Source: Pandoraea sp. PE-S2T-3 (GTDB lineage Bacteria > Pseudomonadota > Gammaproteobacteria > Burkholderiales > Burkholderiaceae). From it: DNA of 64,000 bases. This document shows, in pieces, positions 1 to 9,085 of the stretch (position 1 is the first letter of the stretch; each line of letters starts with the position of its first letter). The position numbers and the translations under genes are program-made. Below the pieces are notes generated by a model. It was not told the origin of the DNA. It searched no databases and saw only the letters and a program-made list of their open reading frames with translations. The stretch is from assembly GCF_002179965.1 (NCBI RefSeq), contig NZ_NGUQ01000009.1, positions 1 through 64,000 of the forward strand, given 5' to 3'.

Positions 1-203
1 AAGGCAACTGCAACCGGGAAACCCCGGCGGACAATGCCATCGTCGGCAAGTCACTGACCGAAGCCAAGTCGCTGCTGCAAGGCTGCCCGTGGCGCATCGG
101 CGAGCAGGACGGCAAGGCCATGCCGCTCACACGCGATCATCGCCCCGAGCGCCGTACGCTCACCATTGAAAACGACAAGGTCACGAACGTGACGCGTGGG
201 TGA
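1..203 (+). CDS. 3' end of small protein, I78 inhibitor-like
   Basis: Only the last 66 codons lie in the window (codons start at base 3; stop TGA at 201-203). The visible peptide has VGKSLTEAKSLL, then GCPWRIGEQDG, then RDHRPERRTLTIENDKVTNV. This is the layout of the C-terminal half of the peptidase-inhibitor I78/Elastin-inhibitor-like family: a 'G..L..A' helix, a tryptophan-arginine strand, 'D.RP.R' and a final 'I..d.V..V' strand. Such proteins are usually small exported or lipid-anchored proteins of about 100 residues. The N-terminus, and so any signal peptide, is outside the window. The family call is from pattern memory only. Confidence 0.5.
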   Translation, partial: GNCNRETPADNAIVGKSLTEAKSLLQGCPWRIGEQDGKAMPLTRDHRPERRTLTIENDKVTNVTRG

Positions 204-248
204 GGTCAGGCAGCGCGGCGCAAGATTGCGTCGCGCGTCTTCAACACA

Positions 249-1610
249 TCAAAGCGCTGGCGGTACACCAGATGCGGCGGCGTCGAAACTCACACGAACG
301 CGCAAACCATGGTCGCCGCGCGCATCCAGCAACTCGACTCGCGCGCCGTGCGCCTGCGCAATATTGCGCACGATCGCCAGCCCGAGGCCACTCCCTTCCG
401 CACGGGCATCGCCCGTCTTCGACGGTTCACCGTCCCCACCCCGGAAGAATCGATCGAACACGCGCTCACGCTCGGCCGGCGCAATGCCCGGGCCGGTGTC
501 CTCGACCTCTACGGTCACCGGGCCAGCGCTCACAAGCCGCACGTCGATTCGCCCGCCTTGCGGTGTGTATTTCAGCGCGTTATCCACGAGGTTGCCGAAC
601 AGCGTCTGCAACGCGTTGGCGTCGCCATGCACGCGCGCACGCGCAGCCATGTCGTCAGGCGCATCCAGCCCCAGATCGATACCGCGTGCCACCGCCAGCG
701 CCGCGTGATGCGCCACCACATCATGCAGCACCGGCGTGAGCGGCAACTCGGTGAACGCACTCGCCGCGCGTGCGGCGTCGGGCTCCTGACGCGCCAACGT
801 CAACAACTGCCCCACGAGATGCGACGCGCGTCGTACGCCATCACGCAGATCGCGCATCGCTTCAGCGCGCGCCTCGTCCGTGTGTGCGCGCTCCAGCAAC
901 TGCACCTGCAATTGCAACGCGGCCAGTGGCGTACGCAGCTCATGGGCTGCATCGGCGACGAAGGCCTTCTGCTGCACGAGCGCTTCGTCGAGTCTTCCAA
1001 GCAAGCTATTGAGCGCACGCACGAGCGGGCGCACCTCGTCCGGCAGCCCGGCCTCAGGCAACTCGGAAAGCGCCCCGGGCGCGCGGGCATCGAGTGCGCG
1101 CGTTACCCGTCGCAGCGGTTGCAGCCCACGGCCAACGACAATCCACACGAGCAGCGCGAGAATCGGCATCGCAATGACCAGCGGAAACAGCGTACGCAGC
1201 GCCATCGACACCGCGAGCGAATCGCGAATTACCATCGGTTGTGCCAGTTGCACGACGTTGTCGCCCACGAGCGCCGCATACACGCGCCAATCGCCTTCAG
1301 GCGTCTGTACCGTCGTGAACCCTAGTTCGGCACGCGGCGGCAACGGCGTGCGCGGATGCGAGTAATACAGCTCGACGCCGTTTCGGCTCCAGATCTGGAT
1401 CACCAGCCCGCCCGCGTCGCTATGGTCGCCCGGCACGCTGGAAAACGGCTCGGCAGGCAGCGACAACGCCATTTGCTGCAATTGGAAATCGAACAGCGCG
1501 TTGGCTTCGGTGCGCGCCTGACGGAAGATGGCGATGCCCGCGAGCAACAGTGCCGCAACAAGCGTGAGCAGCAGGCCGACGAGCAGACGGCGACGGATCG
1601 AGCGCATCAC
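249..1610 (-). CDS. sensor histidine kinase, QseC/TctE type
   Basis: A 453-residue membrane kinase that phosphorylates the response regulator encoded just upstream. Residues about 9-28 and 142-160 are membrane segments around a periplasmic loop of roughly 110 residues. The dimerisation box FVADAAHELRTPLA carries the phospho-acceptor His223. An N-box (NLVDNALKYTP), a G1 box (DTGPGIA) and a G2 box (GSGLGLAIV) give a complete ATP-binding domain. The start overlaps the regulator stop by four bases (ATGA), so the two are translationally coupled. The short, variable sensor loop and overall plan resemble QseC/TctE/PmrB kinases. The signal sensed cannot be read from sequence. Confidence 0.93.
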   Translation of the reverse strand: MMRSIRRRLLVGLLLTLVAALLLAGIAIFRQARTEANALFDFQLQQMALSLPAEPFSSVPGDHSDAGGLVIQIWSRNGVELYYSHPRTPLPPRAELGFTTVQTPEGDWRVYAALVGDNVVQLAQPMVIRDSLAVSMALRTLFPLVIAMPILALLVWIVVGRGLQPLRRVTRALDARAPGALSELPEAGLPDEVRPLVRALNSLLGRLDEALVQQKAFVADAAHELRTPLAALQLQVQLLERAHTDEARAEAMRDLRDGVRRASHLVGQLLTLARQEPDAARAASAFTELPLTPVLHDVVAHHAALAVARGIDLGLDAPDDMAARARVHGDANALQTLFGNLVDNALKYTPQGGRIDVRLVSAGPVTVEVEDTGPGIAPAERERVFDRFFRGGDGEPSKTGDARAEGSGLGLAIVRNIAQAHGARVELLDARGDHGLRVRVSFDAAASGVPPAL

Positions 1611-2329
1611 TCGGCCTCCGGCGCAGCCGCGCCACCTGATGTACCCGACGCGGCCTGCGTGCCCTGCACGCCCGGCGACGGCATCATGTACCCGACGCCC
1701 CGTACGGTACGGATGGCATCGGCACCGAGTTTCTTACGCAGCCCATGGATATGCACCTCGACGGTGTTGCTCGCAATTTCCTCGCCCCAGCCGTAAATAC
1801 GCTCTTCGAGTTGCGATTTGGACAGCACCGCCCCGGGCCGGTTGAGCAACGCTTCGAGCACCGCATATTCGCGCGCTGACAGCGTCACCGGTGTGCCATC
1901 GCAACTCACTTGCCGTGTGGCAGGGTCAAGCACGATGCCGCCGTGTCTCAGCAACGGTTCGCTGCGCCCGGCTTGGCGCCGCACCAGCGCCCGCAAACGC
2001 GCCGCCAGCTCATCCAGATCGAACGGTTTGACGAGATAGTCGTCGGCACCGGCATCGAGTCCTTTGACGCGATCGGCCACCGCATCGCGTGCGGTGGCGA
2101 TGATGACCGGCAGTGTTTGACCACGTGCTCGTAACGTACGTAACACGTCGATACCGTCGCGACGTGGCAGCCCGAGGTCGAGCAGCAGCGCGTCGTACGT
2201 CTCGAGCGACAGGGCATCGAGCGCGCGCTGACCATCATCGACGTGATCGACCGTCCAGCCGTCCTGCCGCAGGCCTTTCGTCACTGCCGCAGCGATCATC
2301 GCGTCGTCTTCCACCAATAGAATTCGCAT
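1607..2329 (-). CDS. OmpR-family response regulator
   Basis: A 240-residue transcription factor: receiver domain (residues 1-115) with acidic pair D8/D9, phosphorylation site Asp51 in LLLDLGLP, and conserved Lys in VKPF; then a winged-helix DNA-binding domain (about 125-225) with the usual LSAREYAVLEALL and VRGVGYM. I place the start at MRILLVEDD (base 2329); the frame is open for five more codons upstream but homologues begin here. First gene of a two-gene operon with the kinase downstream. It is divergent from dacB across a 305-bp gap, so regulation of the cell-wall gene is possible but only an inference from position. Confidence 0.92.
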   Translation of the reverse strand: MRILLVEDDAMIAAAVTKGLRQDGWTVDHVDDGQRALDALSLETYDALLLDLGLPRRDGIDVLRTLRARGQTLPVIIATARDAVADRVKGLDAGADDYLVKPFDLDELAARLRALVRRQAGRSEPLLRHGGIVLDPATRQVSCDGTPVTLSAREYAVLEALLNRPGAVLSKSQLEERIYGWGEEIASNTVEVHIHGLRKKLGADAIRTVRGVGYMMPSPGVQGTQAASGTSGGAAAPEAE

Positions 2330-2634
2330 GTATTTGGCCCCCAACGGCGCGACATCATCGCGCGGCAGTCCGCGTTGCCGTGCGCAATTGCGACGTCACC
2401 CGCGCCATCGGCGATGTTGCCTCTGAGTGACATTCCGTCGATTTTCGACCCATTGTAGCGACAGTTCGTTGCATGCCCGACTTACAATGGCGGACATTGT
2501 GCGGTGCGCGTCAGACGCTCGCCACCGCACGCCGAACACACGACCGCTTCGCCCGCAGCCCACCGCACGCCCCCGCACCTGTCAAGGTGTCCGTTCGGTT
2601 TCGCTGCGCGTAACACTGGAGAACACCGCCCGCC
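2330..2634. promoter_or_regulatory. divergent intergenic region, RR / dacB
   Basis: This 305-bp gap separates the minus-strand regulator from plus-strand dacB and must hold both promoters. It contains CCATTGTA at 2450-2457 and its exact inverse TACAATGG at 2483-2490. Each includes a TACAAT that could serve as a -10 box facing outward in the two directions. I could not find convincing -35 boxes at 16-18 bp from either, so the promoter reading is weak. The ORFs crossing this gap look like random open frames. Confidence 0.3.
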
Positions 2635-4266
2635 ATGCGCGTCTTCCGCCGCTCCCGCCACATGCTTTTGTCCGCTCGCTCCCTTTCCATCACGTCGTTG
2701 TCTGCGCACGCACCTTGCGGCATGTCCTCGCATGCAACCACACGTTCGGCGGCTGCCGCCGTCGCGCGTGCCGCAGGTTGTGCCGCGTTTGCCGTCGCCG
2801 TCGCGATGAGCGCGCCCGCACAAGCGAAAACTGCCAAGCACAAGATGCCGAAGGTGCCGGCCGCCGCCCCGAGCGCCACGCCGCTGCCCGCGCCGCTTGC
2901 CCGCTTGCTCGCTGCCAGCAAGGTGCCCGCGGGCCACGTGAGCGTGATCGTGGCGAAGGTCGACAATCCGCTGCAAACGCGCGGCCGTCTTGCTGCACCG
3001 CTCATCTCGATGAACGCGAAGGTGCCGCGCAATCCCGCGTCGACGATGAAACTCGTGACGACGATTGCCGCACTCGACACGCTCGGCCCCGACTATCGCT
3101 GGCGCACGCAGGCGTTCACCGACGGCCAGTTCGACGGCCGCACACTCAACGGCAATCTGTATTTCAAGGGCACCGGCGATCCGAAGCTCGTGCCGGAAGA
3201 AATGGAGAAGTTCGTCGCCGAGTTGCACAACGCTGGTGTCACCAACATCAACGGCGACATCGTGCTCGACCGCTCCGCTTATAGCTCTGACATCGGCGCG
3301 ATCGAAGCGATCGATGGCGGTGGCGACCGCCCGTACAACGTCGCACCCGACGCGCTGCTGTATTCGTTCAAGGCCGTCTCGTTCAGCTTCTCGGGCAACC
3401 CGAACGGCACCGTCAACGTGAACGTGCTGCCGCCGCTGGCGAATCTGCAAGTGTCCAACGAGTTGTCGTCGACGGATGCCGGTAATTGCGGCGACTGGCT
3501 CACCCGCATTCATCCGACGCTCAATCAGGGCGCCGACGGCATGTATGTCGCGCGCTTCTCGGGCACCTACCCGACCGCCTGCGAAGACAAGGACTGGAAC
3601 GTTGCCGCGCCCGATCGCGACCGCTTCTTCCTCGGCGGTTTCCGGGCGCTGTGGCAAGCGTCGGGCGGTCAGTTCAACGGCAATGTGCGCACCGGCGTAG
3701 TTCCCCCGGGGGCGAAGCTGCTCGTCACGCACCGTGGCCAGACGCTCGCCGAAGTCGTGCACGACATGAACAAGTTCAGCAACAACGTGATGGCGCGTCA
3801 GTTGTTCCTGACACTGGGCCTGCCGCCTGATGGCAAGACACCGGCCAGCGTCACGCGCTCGCGCGCAGCCCTCGATCGCTGGCTCGACAAGCACGATCTG
3901 TCGATGCCGGGTCTGGTGGTGGAAAACGGCTCCGGCCTGTCGCGCCGCGAACGCATCAGCGCCGCCGAATTGACCGGGCTCTTGCAGCACGCAATCAACA
4001 GCCCGACGGCGCAGGTGCTGGTCGAATCCATGCCGACGGTCGGCGTGGACGGCACCATGCGCAATCGCCTGACCGGCAGCCCGGTCGCCGGCAACGCACA
4101 CATCAAGACCGGCACACTCGACGATGTTCGCGCCGTGGCGGGCTACGTCGGCACGCGCAACGGCGACATTTACGTGGTGGTTTCCCTCGTGAACGACGCG
4201 AAGGCCAACAACACGCGCGCCTTCAACGATGCGCTGATTTCGTGGGTGTACGAGAACGCGCCCTGA
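2635..4266 (+). CDS. dacB: D-alanyl-D-alanine carboxypeptidase/endopeptidase (PBP4)
   Basis: A 543-residue periplasmic penicillin-binding protein of the S13 family that trims or cleaves peptidoglycan peptide stems. All three active-site motifs are present: Ser136-x-x-Lys139 (STMK, after PRNPA), Ser382-Asn-Asn in NKFSNNVMAR, and Lys491-Thr-Gly in HIKTGTLDD. The long insertion between the first and second motif is typical of PBP4 rather than PBP5. The N-terminus is unusually long: the hydrophobic stretch and signal cleavage site (SAPAQA) fall near residue 64. A GGAGA sits about 12 bases before the chosen ATG; internal ATGs at 2662 and 2722 are alternatives that would give a more ordinary signal peptide. 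Monocistronic by context. Confidence 0.92.
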   Translation: MRVFRRSRHMLLSARSLSITSLSAHAPCGMSSHATTRSAAAAVARAAGCAAFAVAVAMSAPAQAKTAKHKMPKVPAAAPSATPLPAPLARLLAASKVPAGHVSVIVAKVDNPLQTRGRLAAPLISMNAKVPRNPASTMKLVTTIAALDTLGPDYRWRTQAFTDGQFDGRTLNGNLYFKGTGDPKLVPEEMEKFVAELHNAGVTNINGDIVLDRSAYSSDIGAIEAIDGGGDRPYNVAPDALLYSFKAVSFSFSGNPNGTVNVNVLPPLANLQVSNELSSTDAGNCGDWLTRIHPTLNQGADGMYVARFSGTYPTACEDKDWNVAAPDRDRFFLGGFRALWQASGGQFNGNVRTGVVPPGAKLLVTHRGQTLAEVVHDMNKFSNNVMARQLFLTLGLPPDGKTPASVTRSRAALDRWLDKHDLSMPGLVVENGSGLSRRERISAAELTGLLQHAINSPTAQVLVESMPTVGVDGTMRNRLTGSPVAGNAHIKTGTLDDVRAVAGYVGTRNGDIYVVVSLVNDAKANNTRAFNDALISWVYENAP

Positions 4267-4295
4267 GCGCGCCCTGAACACTCATCGAGTGCAAA

Positions 4296-4325
4296 AGCGG
4301 CTTTCGAGGATTCACTCTAGCCGCT
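4296..4325 (+). repeat. weak inverted repeat after dacB
   Basis: AGCGGCT at 4296-4302 is repeated inverted as AGCCGCT at 4319-4325 with a 16-base spacer. It lies 30 bases after the dacB stop and could be a weak transcription terminator. There is no T-run after it, so I hold this loosely. Confidence 0.25.
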
Positions 4326-4432
4326 GCGCCAAGGCGTGACATTGGCCTCAGAATAGACGCTTCATCGGCGTCATTTCCGCTCAGACGGAAAGACGCCGGT
4401 CAGATGACCCTATCGTGAGGAGACGCGAGGTC

Positions 4433-5329
4433 ATGAACGTCGAGTTGATTCTGCTGGCGCTCGCGCCCGTGTTCGTGCTGTGTATCGGTATCGAAGCGTG
4501 GTACTGGCGACGCCGCCGCCCCGGCATGTACAGCCTGAAAGATACCGTGAGCAACGCCACGCTCGCGCTCATGCATCAAGGTGCCGACAAGCTCGCCTGG
4601 CTGCTCATCGTGCCGTTCTATGCGTGGCTCTACGACCACCACCGCATCTACACGATGCCGGCGGGCTGGGTCGGTTTCCTGCTGCTCTTCGTCGTGCAGG
4701 ACTTCCTCTACTACGTGTTCCATCGCGCCAGCCATCGCATTCGCTGGCTGTGGGCCGCGCACGTCGTACATCACTCGTCGGAGCGGCTCAACCTGTCGAC
4801 GGCGTTCCGCCAGAGCCTGATGTATCCCGTCGCGGGCATGTGGCTGTTCTGGACGCCGATGGCACTCATCGGCTTCACCCCGATTCAGATCGTCGGCGTG
4901 GTGCTGCTCAATCTCGCGTTCCAGTTCTTTGTGCACACGCAGGCCATTCCGAAACTCGGCTGGCTGGAGTATGTGCTGAATACGCCTTCGATTCACCGCG
5001 CGCATCATGCACGCAACCCGCGTTACATCGACCGCAATTACGCGGGCGTGCTGGTGATCTGGGATCGCCTGTTCGGTTCGTATGTGGAAGAAAGCGACGC
5101 GGAGCCATGCGAGTACGGCATCGTGAATCAGATTCACACCCACAACCCGATCACGCTGACGTTTCACGAGTGGGGGTCGATGGCGCGCGACGCGATCACG
5201 CTGCCCGGCTGGCGCAATAAGTGGATGGCCCTGTTCGGGCCACCCGAATGGTCGTCAGGCTTGCTCGAAAGCCGCCGCAGCGCGGCCGAGGCGGTCGTTG
5301 ACGGCAGCCCAGGCGGGCGTGTCCGGTAA
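4433..5329 (+). CDS. sterol desaturase / fatty acid hydroxylase family membrane protein
   Basis: A 298-residue integral membrane di-iron protein. Histidine clusters HRASH (97-101), HVVHH (110-114) and a later HRAHH match the three-box pattern of the fatty-acid-hydroxylase superfamily, with hydrophobic helices at about 5-22, 52-66, 80-96 and 135-165. The ATG at 4433 has an AGGAG 10 bases upstream; the frame also has a GTG at 4415, which is less likely. The bacterial members act on lipids or carotenoids and the substrate cannot be told here. Its last 75 bases overlap, on the opposite strand, the 3' end of the Sua5-type gene. Confidence 0.88.
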   Translation: MNVELILLALAPVFVLCIGIEAWYWRRRRPGMYSLKDTVSNATLALMHQGADKLAWLLIVPFYAWLYDHHRIYTMPAGWVGFLLLFVVQDFLYYVFHRASHRIRWLWAAHVVHHSSERLNLSTAFRQSLMYPVAGMWLFWTPMALIGFTPIQIVGVVLLNLAFQFFVHTQAIPKLGWLEYVLNTPSIHRAHHARNPRYIDRNYAGVLVIWDRLFGSYVEESDAEPCEYGIVNQIHTHNPITLTFHEWGSMARDAITLPGWRNKWMALFGPPEWSSGLLESRRSAAEAVVDGSPGGRVR

Positions 5330-6334
5330 GCGCTCGAAGAGGATACGCGTGACGTTTGCCCGATCCAGACGGCGCAGCAGCGCGTAGAGATCGGTCGCCA
5401 GCGCGTCGGGCGTGGGCGGCAGCGTGAACTTCACCACGTCGTCGCCTAATTCCACCAATGTGTCGGCACCCGACAGTGACGGCAGCGCCGCCAGCGTGCC
5501 GGCGAAGGCCACCACGGCCACGCGCTCGCCTTTCGGATGCACCGCCAGCGCGGGCGCGAACTGCGCGGCGTCGCAGAGATAGAGCGGCGTGCGCGGTGCG
5601 TAATGTGCCTTGAGCGTGCCCGAAGCACGCGGCGCATTGGTGTCCTGTCCCGGCAGGCGCGGCATCTCGCCCAGCACTTCGGCGATCTGTTCCGGCGTGA
5701 TATGCCCGGGACGCAGCAGCGCCGGGAAACCCCGCGACAAATCCACAATGGTCGATTCGATACCCACGGCCGCTTCGCCGCCGTCGAGCACATGCACGGT
5801 CACGCCCGGCAGACCGGCGAACTCGTCGCGCACGTGCTGTGCAGCGGTCGGGCTCACCTGACCAAATCGATTGGCCGACGGCCCCGCCACGCCACCCTGC
5901 CCGCTGGCACGGCCTTTCACACGGGCGAACTCGCGCAACAGCGCCTGCGCAACGGGATGCGACGGCACACGCAGTCCGACGGAATCCTGACCGCCTGACA
6001 CGGCCGCCGGAATATGCGGCGCACGTTTGACGATCAGCGTGAGGGGGCCGGGCCAGAAGGCGTCCATGAGCTTGCGCGCGGCAGGCGTCACGTCGTCGCT
6101 CCAGTAACCGGGGTCGCCCTCGGGCGAGAAGTGCACGATGACCGGATGATTCGCCGGCCGGCCCTTGGCCGCATAGATGGCCGCGACGGCCTGCGGGTTC
6201 TCGGCGTCACCCCCGAGGCCGTAGACGGTCTCGGTCGGGAACGCGACCAGTTCGCCCGCTGCCAGTTGCCCGGCGGCCTGCGTGATCGCTTCCGCAGACG
6301 GCATGACGATGCGAGGGGCCTGCGACGACGTCAT
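5255..6334 (-). CDS. L-threonylcarbamoyladenylate synthase, Sua5 type
   Basis: Makes threonylcarbamoyl-AMP from threonine, bicarbonate and ATP, the first step of the t6A37 modification of ANN-decoding tRNAs. The 359-residue length is that of the two-domain Sua5 form: a YrdC catalytic domain (residues 1-210, with PTETVYGLGGDA and KGRPANHPVIVHF) followed by a Sua5 domain (from about 245, after a SGTLKAHYAPRTPL linker). It starts three bases after the purK stop on the same strand, so it is the last gene of a purC-purE-purK-sua5 operon. The 3' end runs 75 bases into the convergent desaturase gene. Confidence 0.92.
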   Translation of the reverse strand: MTSSQAPRIVMPSAEAITQAAGQLAAGELVAFPTETVYGLGGDAENPQAVAAIYAAKGRPANHPVIVHFSPEGDPGYWSDDVTPAARKLMDAFWPGPLTLIVKRAPHIPAAVSGGQDSVGLRVPSHPVAQALLREFARVKGRASGQGGVAGPSANRFGQVSPTAAQHVRDEFAGLPGVTVHVLDGGEAAVGIESTIVDLSRGFPALLRPGHITPEQIAEVLGEMPRLPGQDTNAPRASGTLKAHYAPRTPLYLCDAAQFAPALAVHPKGERVAVVAFAGTLAALPSLSGADTLVELGDDVVKFTLPPTPDALATDLYALLRRLDRANVTRILFERLPDTPAWAAVNDRLGRAAAAFEQA

Positions 6335-6337
6335 CGC

Positions 6338-7531
6338 TCAGTCTTCCAGCGCGATATTGAGGCTGGCCGCCGCCGTGACGCACGCATCGCGCGCCTCGTC
6401 GAGCGTGGCACCTGCAAACGTGATGTGGCCCATCTTGCGGCCCACGCGCGCTTCTTCCTTGCCGTACAGATGCAGACGCGCCGACGGCAGTGCCACGACG
6501 TCGTCCCACGCCGGTGCGCGGGGTTGATCCTTAGCGTCGCCTTCGAACCACACGTCGCCCAGCACGTTGAGCATCACGGCGGGCGAATGCTGACGCGTCT
6601 CGCCCAGCGGCAGGCCGGCCATGGCGCGCACCTGTTGTTCAAACTGGCTCGCGGCACATGCGTCGATCGTGTAGTGACCGCTGTTGTGCGGACGCGGTGC
6701 CATCTCATTTGCGATCAGCGAGCCATCCTTGAGGATGAAGAACTCGACGCACAGCACGCCCACGTAGTCCATTTGTGACGCAATGGCCGCTGCTGCCGCG
6801 CGCGCAGCATCGGCGAGCGCCGGGGCCGCATCGGGCGCCGGGACGGTGGTGGTGGCCAGAATGCCGTCGATATGGACGTTCTGCGCGAGCGGATACGTCG
6901 CGACGGTGCCGTCGGCGCCACGCGCGCTCAGCACCGACACTTCATAGGCCAGCGCCAGACGCTTCTCCAGCACGCACGCCACGCCGCCCATTTCGGCATA
7001 CGCAGCACGCGCTTCGGCGGCCGTATTGACGCGCACCTGCCCCTTGCCGTCGTAGCCCATGCGGGCGGTTTTCAGAATGCCCGGCAGCACGGTCTCGATC
7101 GCTGCGTCGCCAATGGCGTGCAGCGCGTCGGTCGACTCGATCACCAGATGGGGTGCCACGGGCACGCCGCAGCTTTCAATGAATCGCTTCTCCGCCACTC
7201 GGTCCTGCGCAATCGCAACGCAGCGGCCCGCCGGGCTCACCGTGGTGCTTTGCGCGAGGAAGTCGAGCGACTGCGCCGGCACGTTCTCGAACTCGGTCGA
7301 CACGGCCGGACACAACGCTGCCAGCTCGGCGAGTGCGGTTTCGTCGCGATAATCGGCCACGATCAGACGGTCGGCCACGGCACCCGCCGGGCAGCGCGGG
7401 TCCGGGTCGAGAACGCAGACCTTGTAACCCATCGATTGGGCGGCGAAACAGAACATGCGGCCGAGTTGGCCGCCGCCCAGCATACCCAGCCATTGACCGG
7501 GGAGGATGGGCGCAGCGGAGGCAGGATTCAT
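6338..7531 (-). CDS. purK: 5-(carboxyamino)imidazole ribonucleotide synthase
   Basis: Carboxylates AIR to N5-CAIR with ATP and bicarbonate in de novo purine synthesis. The 397-residue protein is an ATP-grasp enzyme. It has the N-terminal [12 protein letters not shown] substrate-binding loop, then the central grasp domain with [15 protein letters not shown], a glutamate-rich metal site around [11 protein letters not shown] and [12 protein letters not shown], and a C-terminal domain. It lies 42 bases after purE and three before the Sua5 gene. PurK hands its product to PurE, so adjacency fits the pathway. Confidence 0.96.
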   Translation of the reverse strand: MNPASAAPILPGQWLGMLGGGQLGRMFCFAAQSMGYKVCVLDPDPRCPAGAVADRLIVADYRDETALAELAALCPAVSTEFENVPAQSLDFLAQSTTVSPAGRCVAIAQDRVAEKRFIESCGVPVAPHLVIESTDALHAIGDAAIETVLPGILKTARMGYDGKGQVRVNTAAEARAAYAEMGGVACVLEKRLALAYEVSVLSARGADGTVATYPLAQNVHIDGILATTTVPAPDAAPALADAARAAAAAIASQMDYVGVLCVEFFILKDGSLIANEMAPRPHNSGHYTIDACAASQFEQQVRAMAGLPLGETRQHSPAVMLNVLGDVWFEGDAKDQPRAPAWDDVVALPSARLHLYGKEEARVGRKMGHITFAGATLDEARDACVTAAASLNIALED

Positions 7532-7573
7532 CTTCGTTGAGGCGAGAAAGCGTGCGGGGACGGGCTTGTTTTT

Positions 7574-8089
7574 TTACAGTGCCGGCAGCGTCATGCCGCG
7601 CGCCGCTTCGGTCTGCTTGGCGCGGAAGGCGTCGAGCTTTTCAGCCAGCGTCTTGTCGTCGGCAGCGAGCATGGCCACGGCAAACAACGCCGCGTTGGCC
7701 GCACCGGCTTCGCCGATGGCGAACGTCGCGACCGGCACGCCCTTGGGCATCTGCACGATCGAGAGCAGCGAGTCTTCGCCACGCAGGTACTTGCTCGGCA
7801 CCGGCACACCCAGCACCGGCACGGTCGTCTTCGCGGCAATCATGCCGGGCAGGTGCGCGGCACCGCCGGCACCGGCGATGATCGCCACCAGCCCGCGCTC
7901 GCGAGCGGCTTCGGCGTAGCGGAACATGTCGTCCGGCATGCGGTGCGCCGAGACCACTTGCGCTTCGTACGGCACGCCGAACTCGGCCAGAATGGCGGCC
8001 GCGTTCTTCATCACTTCCCAGTCCGAGTTGGACCCCATCACCACGCCCACGCGGGGCGCTACGGCTTGTTTATCGCTCGTTGCAGTCAT
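7574..8089 (-). CDS. purE: N5-carboxyaminoimidazole ribonucleotide mutase
   Basis: Class I PurE: moves the carboxylate of N5-CAIR to carbon 4, giving CAIR. The 171-residue protein has the signature [13 protein letters not shown] at the N-terminus, the catalytic histidine in [11 protein letters not shown], and the [15 protein letters not shown] loop typical of class I enzymes. It lies 17 bases downstream of purC and 42 upstream of purK, all on the minus strand. A short N-terminal extension (about 13 residues) before the core is common in this group. Confidence 0.96.
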   Translation of the reverse strand: MTATSDKQAVAPRVGVVMGSNSDWEVMKNAAAILAEFGVPYEAQVVSAHRMPDDMFRYAEAARERGLVAIIAGAGGAAHLPGMIAAKTTVPVLGVPVPSKYLRGEDSLLSIVQMPKGVPVATFAIGEAGAANAALFAVAMLAADDKTLAEKLDAFRAKQTEAARGMTLPAL

Positions 8090-8106
8090 TGTCGTTTTCG
8101 TCCCGC

Positions 8107-9012
8107 TCAGGCCAGTTGCTGGCCGGTCAGGCGCTCAAGCGCCTCGCGGTACTTCGCAGCGGTTTTCTCGACGACTTCATCCGGCAGCTTCGGTGCGGGC
8201 GGGGTCTTGCCCCACACTTGCGTTTCGAGCCAGTCGCGCACGAACTGCTTGTCGAACGACGGCGGGTTGCTGCCCACGGCGTACGAATCGGCCGGCCAGA
8301 AGCGCGACGAATCGGCCGTCAGGGCCTCGTCCATCAGATGCAGCTTGCCGTCGTCATCGAGACCGAATTCGAACTTCGTGTCGGCGATGATGATGCCGCG
8401 CGTGGCGGCGTAGGCGGCGGCTTCCTTGTACAGGCGAATCGAGATCTCGCGGATCTGCTCGGCCAACTCGCGGCCGATGCGGCTCACCATGTCGTCGAAG
8501 CTGATGTTCTCGTCGTGCTCGCCCAGTTCTGCCTTGGCGGCCGGCGTGAAGATCGGCTCCAGCAGTTGCTGTGCGTTTTGCAAGCCTGCGGGCAGCTTCA
8601 CACCGCATACGGCGCCGGTGGCCTGATAGTCTTTCCAGCCGCTGCCGGCCAGATAACCCCGCACCACGGCTTCCACCAGAATCGGCTTCAGGCGCTTGAC
8701 CACGACGGCGCGGCCGGCCACTTGGGCGGCTTCGTCGGCCGACACCACCGATTCCGGCGTGACGCCGGTCAGGTGATTCGGCACGACGTGCGCGAGCTTG
8801 TCGAACCAGAAATTGGCCATCTGGTTGAGCACACGGCCCTTGCCCGGAATCGGCTCGCCCATGATGACGTCGAACGCCGAGAGGCGGTCGGTCGTCACGA
8901 TCAGCAGCTTGTCGTCGCCGACGGCATAGTTATCGCGCACTTTGCCGCGGGAGAGCAGCGGCAGGCTCTTGAGGGAGGATTCGTACAGGGCGTTCAAGGC
9001 GGGGGTAGTCAC
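8107..9012 (-). CDS. purC: phosphoribosylaminoimidazole-succinocarboxamide synthase
   Basis: SAICAR synthase, which joins CAIR to aspartate with ATP. I start it at a GTG (9012), reading [18 protein letters not shown], which gives 301 residues, the usual length for this clade; the frame stays open 51 more codons upstream but that part is not conserved-looking. Motifs: [21 protein letters not shown] near the N-terminus, then [14 protein letters not shown]-like, [31 protein letters not shown], and [17 protein letters not shown]. First gene of the purC-purE-purK-sua5 operon. A TATAAT-like box lies on the minus strand at about 9045-9050, within 40 bases of the start. Confidence 0.94.
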   Translation of the reverse strand: MTTPALNALYESSLKSLPLLSRGKVRDNYAVGDDKLLIVTTDRLSAFDVIMGEPIPGKGRVLNQMANFWFDKLAHVVPNHLTGVTPESVVSADEAAQVAGRAVVVKRLKPILVEAVVRGYLAGSGWKDYQATGAVCGVKLPAGLQNAQQLLEPIFTPAAKAELGEHDENISFDDMVSRIGRELAEQIREISIRLYKEAAAYAATRGIIIADTKFEFGLDDDGKLHLMDEALTADSSRFWPADSYAVGSNPPSFDKQFVRDWLETQVWGKTPPAPKLPDEVVEKTAAKYREALERLTGQQLA

Positions 9013-9085
9013 GGCGGGACCCGATGTCAGAAGGGCAAAGGCGTAATTATACGCGCCTTGCGCGCCCCTCGGCGGCCTTCGGGAC

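Noticed and set aside
2482-4281. 599-codon minus-strand ORF opposite dacB
   Set aside because: It mirrors the codon structure of dacB; no motif or ribosome site, and high-GC genes commonly leave such open frames.
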